A stretch of DNA of 64,000 nt from Acanthornis magna. Its lineage: Eukaryota; Chordata; Aves; Passeriformes; Acanthizidae. Every line of letters starts with the position of its first letter. The first letter of the stretch is position 1. The position numbers and the translations under genes were made by a program. Below, piece by piece: positions 25,401-37,569 of this stretch. A model generated the notes under the pieces. That model did not search any database. It worked only from the letters and a program-made list of their open reading frames with translations, and was not told the DNA's origin. Location: the NCBI GenBank assembly GCA_036785705.1, contig JAWUZG010000056.1, forward strand, positions 7,813,001-7,877,000, given 5' to 3'.

Positions 25401-27760
25401 ATACTTCTTTCTCGTCTTACCCTGAATAATGCCCAAACTAATATCCCTTCTTATTATTTCCAGTTGTTTTACACAAAGGCTGTTATATTTAAGGCCAGAA
25501 TATGTGCAGCATATGTTAAGCTATTTATAGATTTACAATTACCTCATCAGACAGAATCAGGCAGATGGTAAACATTACTACCAGGCATAAGTACATTTAG
25601 AATCAAACATTTAAATAAATTCAGATCTGTCTCAAGCTTATTTAAAGGGTTTTATCTCTTAAGCCATTTGAGGTGTCTGGTTTTGCTGAGTATATTTGTA
25701 TCACATTCAGATATCAGGCTGTATGACAAACAGCCTATAGATAGCTGTAGCAATCAGATTACATTAATTCTTGTTTTTTGAACCTGACATGGGCAATTGA
25801 ACTAGTAAGCCAAATTAATTCGAAAATAAAGACAATAAAACTTTTAGATTGAAAATGATAATGGCTGACTTCTTTTATGGTGTTGGAAGAATATACATGC
25901 TTCAGGGAACATCAATTGGTCTCTCTCTAAAGCTGAAAGACAGCATATAGAGATTAAAAAACTGACAAAGATACATGCCAGAAGGCCAAATTATAATCTT
26001 TCAACTTCAAAACCCCAGGCTGTAGTTGCTTTTCACATGAATCTTGCAAAGGAACAAAAATAAGAGTTCAAACTAGATCTGAGAATTGAGTGAGCATTTT
26101 AGTTGAATGTGATTAAAGTTCTCCCAGACTGCTTAAAAACATTTGCATTCTTCAAAATTGTTACTTTTTAAAATATATGTACAGTTAAATGATGTTGACA
26201 GATGAAACCAGGAAAAGTCAGAAAAGGAAATTTTTGTCATTTGAATTGAGCTACCTGGGTTTGGGCATTCTTTTTTTATCTGTCAGGACTCGTTTTCTGT
26301 GTTTTTTCAGAACTCCTCATCTGATGCACTGTGATGCAAATCTGTTAACCTGCTTTTTCTTTGGATGGCAGGGAAAGAATGCAATGATCCAAATTCTACC
26401 CTTTATTACCACAGTGCTAATCCAGAGCAATGCAGTGAAAGTCAAACCAATTCCTTCAGAACAGCTGCATTGTAGCTGAAAACAGAATTTGACCTGAGGT
26501 CTCTTCAAGACACAGTCTGGGCCAGGGGCCCAAAAATACAATACAAACCAGAGGAAATACCAAATGATGTATTCAGAAATCTGTTCTCCTAAGGTAGCTA
26601 GCATTCCCCCAGATGCTGGCTGCAGGAAGGGGATGTGTGACTTCCACATCAGCACTGCAGTAACATCCTCATCTGTGCAGCAGCTCGAATGGCAGTGGGA
26701 GTAAAGTCCTGTGCCCTTGGGCACACTGTCACAGGCTGCAGGGAAGGAGCCCTTCCAGCAGGGTCAGGCTCCCAAAGCTTGTCCGAGATGCCTATACCAG
26801 TCCGAGCCCTGGCCAGAGCCGGTGAGCTGCTGACAGCTATTGGCATCTTACTAAAGCATTGCCTGGGTTAATGGACAGTGCCCTGAGCCACTGCCCCTGG
26901 GCACCCAGTGACAGAGCAGGGCCATGGGAGCCTGCACAGAGCCCAGAATGCTCCTCTACACTGCCAGTGCCGGGAGCATGGGAAGAGGTGAGCACAACCT
27001 CCGCCTCCACGGAAGAGTTCGTGCGGTTAATTCTGGTGTGTCTATCTGTGCTATCACACACAGCCCTTTTCATCAGCCTTAGGTAAGTATTTCTTGCTGG
27101 GAGTTGATCTGTAAAATGAATATCCACTGGGACATGCCCACAGGCTGGAGCTATACCTCACTGATCAGTCAAATCATCCAACCTTTTGAGATACCCTCTG
27201 GATTTTTTCAGTTCTCATCTTCACTGTTAAGCTCAGGATGCACTCCTCTCTCTACTTGAAAGGTAAATGTTTGTACATGTCTATCTTTTCTTCCAGTATT
27301 TTCTGAAGCTCTAGTTACTCTTTGAAAGGTCTCATCAGTATCCTGGAAATATAAGACACGGGATAGTTTTGCACACCTAGAAGTAAAGAAACAGTGATGT
27401 ATTTGCAAACATTTCTAAGATGATTATGGTAATTTGCCAGGCCAATTGCCACATAACTTCTAGTGTGCTGGATGGGTTTTTTTTACAGTTTGCCTTCTAA
27501 CTGTATTCCAGAACATAAGATTTTTCTGTAAGCCTAAACCTTCAGCTTTTACAACAGAGAAAAAAAAAAAAAAAACCTTGAACCACTAAATGTATCTAAA
27601 TGTGTAAGAAGATAGCGAGCATTGTAGTGATAGCACAGGGTTGGTTTGAGAAGGCTGATGAGGAGGACAGGCGTGGGTGGGGACAATGCTGTGTCACACA
27701 GCAGCCTCTGCACCTTGCTGTGGGTACCTGCAGAACATTGTCATTATCACAGAGAGCCAT
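22491..27760. other. Non-coding DNA, no gene seen
   Basis: AT-rich unique sequence with a GC-richer patch at about 26600-27080 that carries short overlapping open frames on both strands. The 135-codon minus-strand frame at 26317-26724 has no recognisable domain and overlaps a probable old repeat at 26.4 kb. A run of 16 A lies at 27560-27575, with no upstream poly-A signal or gene-like body. I see no exon. Confidence 0.5.
26409..26496. repeat. Possible ancient amniote repeat remnant
   Basis: 'GCTAATCCAGAGCAATGCAG' (26416-26435) followed by 'CTGAAAACAGAATTTGACC' (26476-26494) resembles the outer part of the same old palindromic repeat class seen at 22.4 kb. In better copies the end reads approximately 'AACTGAGAACAGAATCTGG'. 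The central palindrome is eroded, so confidence is low. Confidence 0.3.
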
Positions 27761-27764
27761 GGAC

Positions 27765-27975
27765 CTGCTCACATTGGAGAGAGCTTGAATGATCATCTGG
27801 TCCAGCCTTTCGTGGCAAAGGGAGCCTAAATTTGATTTTCTAACACCCTGTTCAATCGCATCTTGAAAACCTCCAGTGACAGGAGCTCTGGCAGTCCTGG
27901 GGAGGTTGCTTCCATGAATGATTGCTCTCACTGTAAAATATTTCTTTCTTATATCAAGATTAAATATCTTTGTAA
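27765..27975 (-). mobile_element. CR1-type LINE fragment, 3' region, minus strand
   Basis: The plus strand reads 'GATCATCTGGTCCAGCC' at 27791, the reverse complement of the CR1 3' segment that normally precedes the terminal repeats. It continues through words typical of the antisense CR1 3' part: 'ACCCTGTTCAATCGCATCTT' (27846-27865), the 'GGGGAGGTTGCTTCC' block and 'CTCTCACTGTAAAATATTTC'. The element is therefore on the minus strand with its 3' end near 27.77 kb. Similarity fades beyond about 27.97 kb, consistent with 5' truncation or decay. CR1 elements retropose by reverse transcription primed at the target and are usually 5'-truncated. The 163-codon minus-strand frame covering this region is not a recognisable reverse transcriptase. 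The copy looks old. Confidence 0.7.
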
Positions 27976-28457
27976 TATATATTGATAGAGACTGCACAGG
28001 ACACGCAGCCATCCTAGACAGCCTGTGGACATTCAAAAGCAGATACATATTACCATCCCTCTTCCTGCACATTATGAGATAATTCACGAGATATCTTCAT
28101 TTGGTCCACGAGTGTGTTAAATCCTAGACAGAATCAAGTCTGAATACAAATAGTCTTCATACTGCAGCAAGTGATAAATATGAATTGTTTGTTCAGCACT
28201 GTCATATCTATCAAACTCTATTGTTAAAAATACAAAGTAATGTGGAGCTCACTAACGTGTTTAAATGTTATATTTGATTTCATTAAATATATTTGCAGGC
28301 CTGTCTTTGGATACATAGAATTGTCTGGGGACTTTAGATCTTTTTATTCTATATAGCATTAACATGCTAACCCTGATCTCTCCTGCCAAAGATGAAGAAT
28401 GAGCATTCTTTTGGAGAAACTGGCTGCTTGTGGCTTGGATGGTGTACTGTTCAGTTT

Positions 28458-28583
28458 GTACAAAAGACCTGTAGATGTGGCTCTTGGGGACATGGTTTAG
28501 TGGTGGATTTGGCAGTGCTGGGTTAACAGTTGGACTCTATGATCTTAAAGGTCTTTTCCAACCTGAACAATTCCATGATTCCT
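28458..28583 (+). mobile_element. CR1 LINE 3' end fragment
   Basis: A clear CR1 3' untranslated end. 'AAAAGACCTGTAGATGTGGC' begins at 28462. It is followed by 'GGGGACATGGTTTAGTGGTG', 'GGCAGTGCTGGGTTAAC' and 'TGATCTTAAAGGTC', and it ends in 'TTCCAACCTGAACAATTCC' and 'ATGATTCC'. Only about 125 bp remain, so the copy is severely 5'-truncated and carries no coding sequence. The 'GACATGGTTTAGTGGTGG' type of 3' end differs from the copies at 37.5 and 60.9 kb, so it belongs to another CR1 subfamily. Confidence 0.93.
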
Positions 28584-31249
28584 TAACTCTCTTATAATAG
28601 GTGCCTCAATCCTCATTTCTTCTTGTTTGAAATTCACTCTGGTCTTGTATTGCTGTACTTTGAAACTTTCCCTTCATCTTCCATTGCCTTTTTAATAAAT
28701 GAAACCATATCAGGAGGGGGAAAAATAAAAAATAATGAAAATGTTGCAGATAAAAGAAGTAATAATAAGTTTACCTCCAAAAAGCTCCCTGATGGTACAG
28801 ATAAATCATGGTGAAATAGAAACCACAGTGTAGTCTTGCTAATTATAAATGGATTAATACTGCATGTAGTAAAGCCCTAAATATTTGGGGTTGTGATCAC
28901 ACTGCAGATTGTTGGAATCAATAATATCACTATACTGATATGCAGAAAGCATAATTTAGAGAATCATGTTTTTTCATGGTCAATTTATTTCTGATAAAAA
29001 TGCTGCTTTTTCTTTGCTGGTGAGGAAGATCTTGCTAAATAACCAAACCATCATTTCTTTCTTCATGTAAATATAATAAGCTTTAATTTAGAAAAAGCTG
29101 GTCAGTATTATGCAGTCTTGCTTTAGTAAGTTGTCAAAATAATTGCTGAATGTAAGTTAATCATTTTGGTCCTTGATGTGTTTAGCCTTTTTCTCATTAG
29201 TTGCTTAAATTTGTTTTTATGTAGTTAAGAGCAGGCTACTTTGATCTGAGATTGCTCTATTTCATTCAGTATCTTTAACTTCTAATGAGTGTAATTTTAG
29301 TGATAAAAACGGTTCCTAGCAGAAGTTGTTTCAAAGTCGTTAAAAGGAAATAAAGGAATTTACTGTTTGTGAAGAGAGCTAATCTTAGGGGGGTTACGAA
29401 TATGGAAGAGAAAGGGTGGAAGTTACTCAAGTTATCAGTAAACCAGCAAGGGCCCTTTTAGCTGAGCTTTTGAATAAGAATTCTGAAGAGAAAGGAAACT
29501 TTCTGCTTATAGACCCAGAAGTTTTCTGAGGAATGCAAAAAAAAACTATGTATGGAGAAATTGAAGGAAACATTTGTGTTTTATCAAGTAATTATAAATA
29601 TTTTAAGTAGTGTAGTCTCTGGATTGCATTCAATACAATATAGTTTTGAAATGTCCAAAACCAATAACTGTTTTCAAAGGAGTTCAGCTCACTTCTAGGT
29701 CCTTAAGTGAGTGGAAAGTTTGGAAATCTGGCCAGTGGTGTCACACTGAGAACTTCAAGTGGTTAAATGCTTTGAAAAGTCTGTCCTTAATCTTGTGCCA
29801 AATGGGAGGTGAGCTCGTTTGATAATTTGGCCCAGAGTTCAGTAGTTAAAAGTTTGGTTGTAAGTCCATTTGGAAAAGTGGCCTTTAATGAATTTCCTAA
29901 ACTTATTTCCTAACTTTTTTTACCAAATGCAGTGGTAGGAACATGAAGCCTTCTCTAGTGTTAAGATTCATAACAAAGTCTGTTGAAAAAAGTTCTGGGG
30001 TTTTTTTCAGGGTTTTTTTACAAGATATACAGTTAAAATGAACTGTTCTAGTGAGGGCAGCAGTAAGAAGCTGTGGAATATTTTTCAAACAGTGTACGTT
30101 ACTTTCTGAAATTCAAGGAAAACTACTTCTTGGTCTTTTTTTTTTTTTTTTCCACAATTATACAGGCTCCATGCAGTGCATAAAGCATAAATCAGGAGAA
30201 GAGTTTGCATATTTTGTATGTCAGCTGTAGACATGTGCAAGAACAATTTACAGAAATTCTAGGACATGAAGCCAGAAAATATACCTTTTGCCTACAGCAA
30301 AAGTGTTTGATTTTAAATGAAAATTGGTGAGAAGAGATGAAGGAACAAAAGAGCTGTGAGCAATCTCTTTGCACTCTGTCTGCCACAGAATCTAGGGAAA
30401 GTCCCTGGAGATACAAAAAGATATGAAATATCTTTAGCACTATGCACAGCCTTTTGGTTGCTGCTGCTGAAATTCTTGGTGCTAACTTTTTGCCAAAAAT
30501 GGTCTTGTATGATTAAAGTGACTTACTTGCTGTAGTCACCAAAAGTAAGATTGCTTGGCGCTGCAGAAGAAAGCTGGTGCTGTGCCACAGAGGAGCCTCA
30601 TGGATGAGTTATATTGTACATTTGTGATACAACATGGATGTCTCAGCTGTGTGCTGACAAATGTAACGTGGCATACGCGTCAATTTGGAGTTAAAAAAGC
30701 CTGTTGCCATGTCATTTTCAGATGTGATAACTCATTGTGCTGGTGCAAACCAAATGTTTTCAGCGATAAACCAACCTACCCTAGTTTTCAAGGCTGAATG
30801 GTAACTTCAAGATTAACAGCAAGGCTATCTCCTGAATATATTCCTGTTTATCTGGATATCACTGATGATATTGGAGTCATCAAAACAGGGAAATATTCAG
30901 CTTGCCATAAGGAAAAGTATGTGACAGGAACATATCTTGCAACAGAGAGATTTCACAGCTGAGAAAAGCTGAGCGCTGTTCCCAGAGGCAGCGCTTCTTG
31001 CAGAGGCCTGGAGACTGCAAGGCTACTGCTCCATGTCCCAGTAAGCTGCACATGCAGCAATAAATTCTGCCCTAGGATGGCTGATTCTGTTAATTGGGAT
31101 TGGCAGGCACAATGGGGCTATGATCACAGTCACATTAAAATGATGCATACTGACTGGGCTGGAAAAACACCCACATCAGGACAAGCCCCTAGTGACATTC
31201 CTCATTTTTAAGGATATCTGAGAGGACACCACTAAATGTATTCCTGTGT

Positions 31250-31450
31250 TTCCTTCATGATTACTAAACAAGCTAATTAGAAATATTAAATGAAGGCTAT
31301 TTGATTGCTGGAGATTTAACAGCACCTGCAAATAATTGTATGGATAGAGGCATGTGTTAGCCTGCCATATGTATACAGTAAACAGTAACCAGAAACTTTG
31401 CAGAAATATGCAATTGCTGAATTTTAACTGGATAAGGAATTAATAGCTGT
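31250..31450. promoter_or_regulatory. Candidate conserved regulatory element
   Basis: This repeat-free stretch combines 'GCTAATTAG' (31271, homeodomain core), 'CACCTGCAAATAATTG' (31323, with an E-box CACCTG next to an AT-rich site), 'CATATG' (31366) and 'ATATGCAATTGC' (31407). Such clustering is common in vertebrate enhancers but also arises by chance in AT-rich DNA. No target gene can be inferred. Confidence 0.22.
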
Positions 31451-34400
31451 GTTTTAAATGGCCATCAAGGAAAGCATAGATTGGTTTTCGTACCCAGTTT
31501 TTATTTACTTTATTCTGAGGGGGAAGCTGAAATGTCATGATGATTAAAAGTGGTCTCCACATGACACGTTTTCCAGTACATTTTTTATTTAAAACTTGAG
31601 CTACTGGGTGACACCTCAAGCAGATGTATCTGCAGAACTTCTGAAGGTGTGGAAGTTACAAGACCAAGGTCATGACTGTGGGGTGATTCAGGAGAGGGGG
31701 AGCTGGAAATCTCTGAAGCTAGCCTTGCCTCTGGGAGACACTGTCACATAAGGCCCACTCTAAGGCTCAAGAAAAATATGGTTTGACATTTGAAAAATGC
31801 ACATTCCACTAAACAGAAATCCAAACTCTATACTAATGCATCTTGCTCAAAAGAATAAAACTCACATAGATAAAAATAATAACATTACAGATAATTTACT
31901 GGGACTGTAAGGTAAAAACAGCTGATATATCTTGATGTTAAGGTGAGTATCATCCTACTAGTTGGCTGTGGGTCCCCACTATGTTACAGGATTTCTCCAC
32001 AGGAGAACGTAATTTTATGAATAGATCAGTGCCATTTCAGCATTATTTCATGACAAGGGCAGAAATTTGCAAGTTCTCCAGTGATGGCAGGTTCTGCCTC
32101 CCTGGGAATGTGCCGTTCCACAGGCCCTTCACTGCATGGTCACAGTGACTCAACCAACTGCACAATGCTTGCTAACACTCGTTCAAGGCTTGCAGTTGCA
32201 GAATAAATTAGATTGCATTGTCAATTAATCTCATGCCTAATTTCAAGCACATGAGTAATGCCGGTGAGGATTTCAGTGCTTTGCAGAGCTGGAGTCTTGA
32301 AAAAGTTGGAGTTTCTGGAGAGGTTTCTGCTGTTTTTTCCGTAAAGTTAGCTAGATTTGCTGGGGCAAGAACAATGGAGCAAGTATAACTTATTCCAAGT
32401 AAGGGCAGCAGTGTATAGTGCACAATCACAATGTGATCTTTAAACACCAGAGCGATTAAGTCAGGGGTTAAAAATCAAGACGCTCCCATCTTTCCCCCTT
32501 CCAAAGATAATTCAAAAGAAGGCAAATGGTTTTGCTTCTGCCTTTCTCCAGGCTCTGGCCAAGCATAGAAAATTTTCACATAAAAGGACTTTTGAAGGTC
32601 TTTTAGAATTTGTGAAGTGACAAGGTAGAATGAAAATGTTGTCTCAGCCTTAACTTTCAAGTCTTTATTAAGTTACATCTTGAATTTCTTTTTAATTTCT
32701 GTTAACTGTAAAGTGTCAACGTTGGAGTTTTAAATTATAAATAAAATGTTTGGTTTGACATATTTAATAAGATCTCATATCAACAGCCTGTCTGAATTGT
32801 TAATAGTTACCATAGCAACTTCACAATTTTTTTCTCAGTCATTATTTTCAGCCTTTGGTCACATCATTTTAAAAGTTTGGTTTCTGTGATAGCATAGCTT
32901 AGTTGCAAATTTATTCATACCATTCTTTTTTTTTAAAGGGCTACCCATTTCCTGCAGAAGTGTCAAAGTTTCTAGCAGTTAAAAACAAAACTTGCTGTTG
33001 TTTTTACAGTGCTACGCAGGCAGTGGCTAAAAGAATGATTTGGGACTAAGCAAGAAATGAGCTGAGTCCGTGGTTGATAAACTGGCTTGTGGTTAATTCT
33101 GATAACCTTGAAAATGTTCCAAGTCTGAACTGTGGGATTATCAGGTTTAGGTTTTAATGTCTGTAGATTTCAATTTTCCATCTATAAATACTTAAAGGAA
33201 CATAACTCTTTGTACATATAACTGTTTTGGTTTTTTTTCTCTCTATGCTCACTGTTTTGTGTGTTACACTGGATATTTCAGAGAAAATATCACACTTCAT
33301 GTGGTCCTCACTTCAAATATCTTTCTGGGTCCCTCTCTAGGTTCTCCATCAATCCAAGATCCAGCTACCCAAGATACAAATTATTTTTTCTCTCCATGCC
33401 ATTTCAAGGCAGTTGAGATAATTTTTGAAATTCGGGACTAATTGTCACAGGTGACTGAATGGATGAGATTTTGCAGTAGTAAAAAACCATATTTGAAATG
33501 GTTTTGCTAAACTCCTTTTGTCTCAGAGTATTTGTCTCATGCCATTTGAGAAACACCCAATTAGTAGGCCTGTAAGAGATGTGTCATAGTCAAGAATTCT
33601 TTTCCTGAGCTTTTGGGGTATTTTTGAAGGATTGGAATTGGGCTTTTGTTTAGGGTTTTGGGGTTTTTTTTAGGTAGTAAGTGAAGGTGATGGTTCTTTT
33701 GATTTTTTTTTCTGGAATATTATTGTCAATTATGCTGCATTGATTGAATAAGGAAGTGTTTAATTATTAATCTGTAAGATTCACAAATTTTTCTTTGGAC
33801 ACATGCCAACTATGAATGGATGGCTGTAACTAAAAGTGAATATGTGAAGCAAGTAAATGGCACAGTCAGTGAGCTTTACTTGCTATTTCACCTCAGATGA
33901 TCCGTGCTTTGGCTCTGTTCCACTCCTTGGGGTGACAGCACACTTCATCCCTTTGATCCTGATATTTTTCAAACCCCACACACCCCCAAATGTTTTAGTG
34001 CTTACATCTAAATACGACAGTTCTTTATACATACTATTTCTGGCATGTCCCACAAGTTCCCTCTGTATTAATTTTACTTTTGCCATTGAATTGGTGTCCT
34101 TGCATCAAAGCCTGCCATCTTCCAATAATGACTTCAACATCCATTCACCACTACCTACCCCATCCACTTTCCTAAATATTTTTTCCCTTACAGACAAAAT
34201 TATCACAACATGGATATATAAAATCTTTAACTCAGCCACATGGACAACCCTATTCTAATGATCCCACGCTCTTTAAAGCTTTGGCCTAGCAATGTTTAAC
34301 TATTTTTGTGTTGTAATGTATGGAGTCCACAAATAGTTAGAAATACATCATATTTACTTTGTATTTTTTCTCTGCGCATTTTTCTACACACTGATCTCTT

Positions 34401-35739
34401 TGCGAGTCTTAAAGTAGGATTAAATCTCTTAATAAGCAGCAATTGCCTGACCCATTGTGTCTTCCCTAAGACACAGTAATAGTAGGAAGTATAAATGCTT
34501 TAAAGTCACCTTCTCTGCTATGTACAATAGCAAATATTTTCATTCTTTTTTAAATGCTCCTAGAAGCATGTGAAGGCAACTCAGATGTTGGGCATTGAAT
34601 GCTGTACCTGTTAGCACATGTTGCAGTGAACTTTGGTTGGTTAGCTGGATTTTATTGGCATCCCACTGACGCACTAGCTAAAACAAAAAGCAGAATGGGC
34701 CCCACTTTACCCAGATTATCAGGACTGAAGGAACAGTCAGGTACTGCTTCTTAGAAGGGTTGGGTGCTGGAGGGGAAAAACCTAGAATGACCTTGAACTG
34801 TGTTGCCTGTTCCTTGCTGATTCTGTTCCTTCCCTGGCACAAATCCATCTCGGCATCATTGCAGTCTTCCAGAGGGTGCTGCTATGGACACAGGCAGAAA
34901 AGAGCCAAGTGTGAGATACAGAAAAGGCAAAGACAAAAAAAGGGAAATCCTTGACCAAAACAAAGAGCAAAAGTGTGATGGGTGCTATGGGTACTACTGG
35001 AACTGCTCTACAATTTCGGTTTAAGTCCTGCCACAAACACAATTTTCTGCTGCTCTTCCAAAAGTGTGGGGAAAAAACCCTAGTCTTTAAATAGCTAAAT
35101 GTTACATCTGCAAATCATCTGTGGAAATAATCTGTCTGTTTTAAAATGGAGAAGTATTACCCGTGTCTGTTTCAAGAGCTCGATCTTTAAACTGTGTTAC
35201 TCTGCAGCTGTATTCTCCCAGTCCTCCAGAACAGCCAAGAGTGAAACGAGACAAATTAACTGAGTTTGGTTTGCATGTATTCTGCAAAGTGCTGCTTTGA
35301 GTATAGACATGGAAGGGTATCTGAGTATTTTAACAGATCTGATCGTCTTCCTGAATATCTTCACTCTTACAGCTGCTTCCCCTTTAAAATCCTCACATAA
35401 GAAATACTTTCCGTGTCTGTTGAAATCTGTTTCTTTCTGCACCCTCACAAGCCCTTTAAGGGCTTTGTTGGTTAAAAGACTATGCAGTAATTACTTTTGT
35501 TGCTACAATACTGTGATAGATGAGACTAGGTGTAACTCCCATACAGATTCACCAGAGAAAGGTACTGTTCATATTCGAAGACGTTTTCAATATTGTTTTC
35601 CAAGTGTAAAATCCCACAGAGCACTATGTATCAAGTCTTGTAATTTTGTGTCTTAAAATGCCTCTGACCAAAAAAAAATAATTATCATAGATCAGCTGGC
35701 CTGCACCACACAGGAGAGAAATACCAACAGCCTGCTCTC

Positions 35740-36520
35740 CCCTGCACTCGGGTTAAAATAAAAACACAGGGTAAGGTAGCAAGAACAGCCTCAGCTGCAG
35801 ACGCAGCCGCAGAAATGACTGAGCAGTGCCCGAGTGCTGGGGAGCCACCAGTTATTTCCCTCTGGCTGTCCCGGGCCTAGCAGGGGTGTGACAGCCCTGG
35901 CCTGCTGCCCTTTTCGAGAGCTGCTGTGCTACAGCAGCCCTGCTGCCCTGGACAGTGTCACTGTCCAGACGTGATATTCTGCACACGAGGTCACCACAAA
36001 GTGCTGTGGGAACCTAAAGGCAGGGGGATGGTTTGTGGGCTTGGGTGGGAGGGATGAGGGCAGCCTGCGGGCTGGCTCCTGTTCAGATCTGCCTGCATTG
36101 CAGTCATTTCTTTGAGTGATAAAGAGGAGTTCACATGTTGCAATTCCAACTCATCCATAAATACTCTCATCCTGGTGCCAGGCAGCATCCATGGCTTCCT
36201 GAAGGTGAATTTGCACGCAGCAGCCATTTAAGCACTAACACATTGCTCACGGTGCTGGTGCTAGTGCTGCCTTTGGGCCTCTCTCACTTTCCCCCGGGGG
36301 ACAGACCCAGGGCACAGCTGGTGCTGGGTCTCGGGAGCTCAGGCATGGCGTGAAGCTGTGTGTGCAGGGATGCACGTCCTACCTGCAGGCTGCATGGAGT
36401 GGCACACATGGCACAGCTCCGGGTGCTGCCTGGCTGTGCCCAGGACAGCTCCCACAGTGCTGTAAGGTTTCCACTGCGCAGCTGGGGCTGGCAGTTCCGC
36501 CTGTGCTTCCGTCTATTTTG
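35740..36520. other. GC-rich island with a G-quadruplex, no gene identified
   Basis: This segment is clearly GC-richer than its flanks and contains several CpG dinucleotides, for example near 35800-35835 and 36290-36335. It has short open frames on both strands (72 codons plus, 78 minus) without family resemblance. It could be an alternative promoter, an old GC-rich repeat or simply a local isochore fluctuation. CpG density looks lower than in a classical CpG island, and I see no TATA box or initiator placement that would settle it. Confidence 0.35.
36037..36060 (+). other. Canonical G-quadruplex motif (plus strand)
   Basis: Five GGG runs lie at 36037, 36043, 36047, 36051 and 36058, separated by loops of 3, 1, 1 and 4 bases. 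Any consecutive four satisfy the G3+N1-7 rule. A GGGGG run just upstream (36023-36027) adds a further possible tract. The motif lies inside the GC-rich island at 35.7-36.5 kb. Confidence 0.85.
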
Positions 36521-37517
36521 ATCTGAAATTGATTAGTAGGATTTGTTTAAAAAAAAAAAGGTGTAGGAAATTGATTTGCAAATTAAGGTGAATCAAGCTG
36601 GCTTGCTACATTATCCGTCATTTTTGTGAATAAAGTGGACATATATTGATTTACATTGTATCTTCTGGTAGCTCTTCACCACTCAAAACTCTGTATGTGA
36701 CTGGATAGTCGGTGTCCTGTTCTTGAGGACATAAGTTCTTCTTTAGACTTTTCATATCTTGTTGTGTTGTTGATTGCCTTCTGTCATATCCCTTCAAGTT
36801 ACATCAATTCCTGTGCCAACGTGGCTGAAGGTCAACAAAATAATATTACATAGTGGTAAAACTAGAAGGCAAATACGCCTGTCTTTGGATGAAATATTGT
36901 ACCTACTATCAGCTCAGATAGTGCACAGTCAATCCCAGTTTAAGGCAGATAGTTAGGATTCTGTTATCTGCTAAAAGTGGGTAATTTTCTCTAACCTTGA
37001 ACCATCCGTGGGGGCTGAATACCTGTCCTCTCTATCTCTAATTGGTGCACTGCAGATGTGGCCAGTAGTTTTGTACATTTTTCCCCCCATCACAAAAGAT
37101 AAAATAGTTATTGCGTAACAATAATCATTCCATCTCCTATTCTCAGCTTCCCAGGAAGGGACTGAGCACATGTGCAGTACAGCCCAGGCAGCATGAAGAA
37201 GCCTTAGTGAAAGGGACAGGGAATCTGTCCCCTTCTGCCAGCAAAAGAACAGGAAATTGGACAAAATGGTTATCATAAATGCATGCTGACAATGAAAAAC
37301 AGTTTGCAATGATGCTTCCACCATTAGGCCTCATTCAAGAGCAATCTATAACACAAAAGTCATTGTGGATGATTGCTTACTTATTTTTCTGCTCTGTGTA
37401 CATTAGTCAGAATTTTTAATATGTTCATGGTGGCTTCTGTGGGGTTGGTTGCTTTGTGCTTTTGCTTAGTTTGAGGTGGGGTTTTGGGGGGAAAAGGGAG
37501 TTAGGTTGTTTTTTACT

Positions 37518-37569
37518 GAGAATGATCCTTGTGGGGCCCTTCCAACTCAACATATTCTGTGATTCTGGG
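37518..37569 (+). mobile_element. CR1 LINE terminal 3' fragment
   Basis: 'ATGATCCTTGTGGGGCCC' (37522-37539) is followed by 'TTCCAACTCAACATATTCTG' and 'TGATTCTGGG'. These are the last 50 or so bases of a CR1 element of the same 3'-end type as the copy ending at 61.2 kb. Immediately upstream is a G/T-rich tract (about 37430-37517) that I cannot assign to CR1. The copy therefore appears extremely truncated or its upstream part has decayed. Confidence 0.85.

Larger units (their letters stand above)
28584..37517. other. Non-coding DNA, no gene seen
   Basis: Mostly AT-rich unique sequence. It contains a T-run of 16 (30136-30151), a G/T-rich tract at about 33625-33715, a candidate regulatory segment at 31250-31450 and a GC-richer island at about 35740-36520. 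The 133-codon frame at 33857-34258 has hydrophobic stretches but no recognisable family, no good upstream context and no splice evidence. I reject it as a gene. I recognise no further transposon. Confidence 0.5.

Noticed and set aside
26317..26724. 135-codon minus-strand frame
   Set aside because: It overlaps a probable ancient repeat remnant and GC-richer unique DNA, and has no recognisable motif.
27560..27575. A-run of 16 as a retrocopy tail
   Set aside because: There is no poly-A signal or transcript-like sequence upstream. It is more likely a simple homopolymer.
27596..28087. 163-codon minus-strand open frame
   Set aside because: It overlaps a decayed CR1 fragment on the minus strand. 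The translation has no reverse-transcriptase motif and runs into non-CR1 sequence.
30136..30151. T-run of 16 as a possible antisense poly-A tail of a retrocopy
   Set aside because: Reading the minus strand I found no AATAAA/ATTAAA at a suitable distance and no gene-like body.
33857..34258. 133-codon plus-strand frame with hydrophobic stretches
   Set aside because: The hydrophobic residues follow from T-rich codons. I see no family resemblance, splice sites or promoter context.
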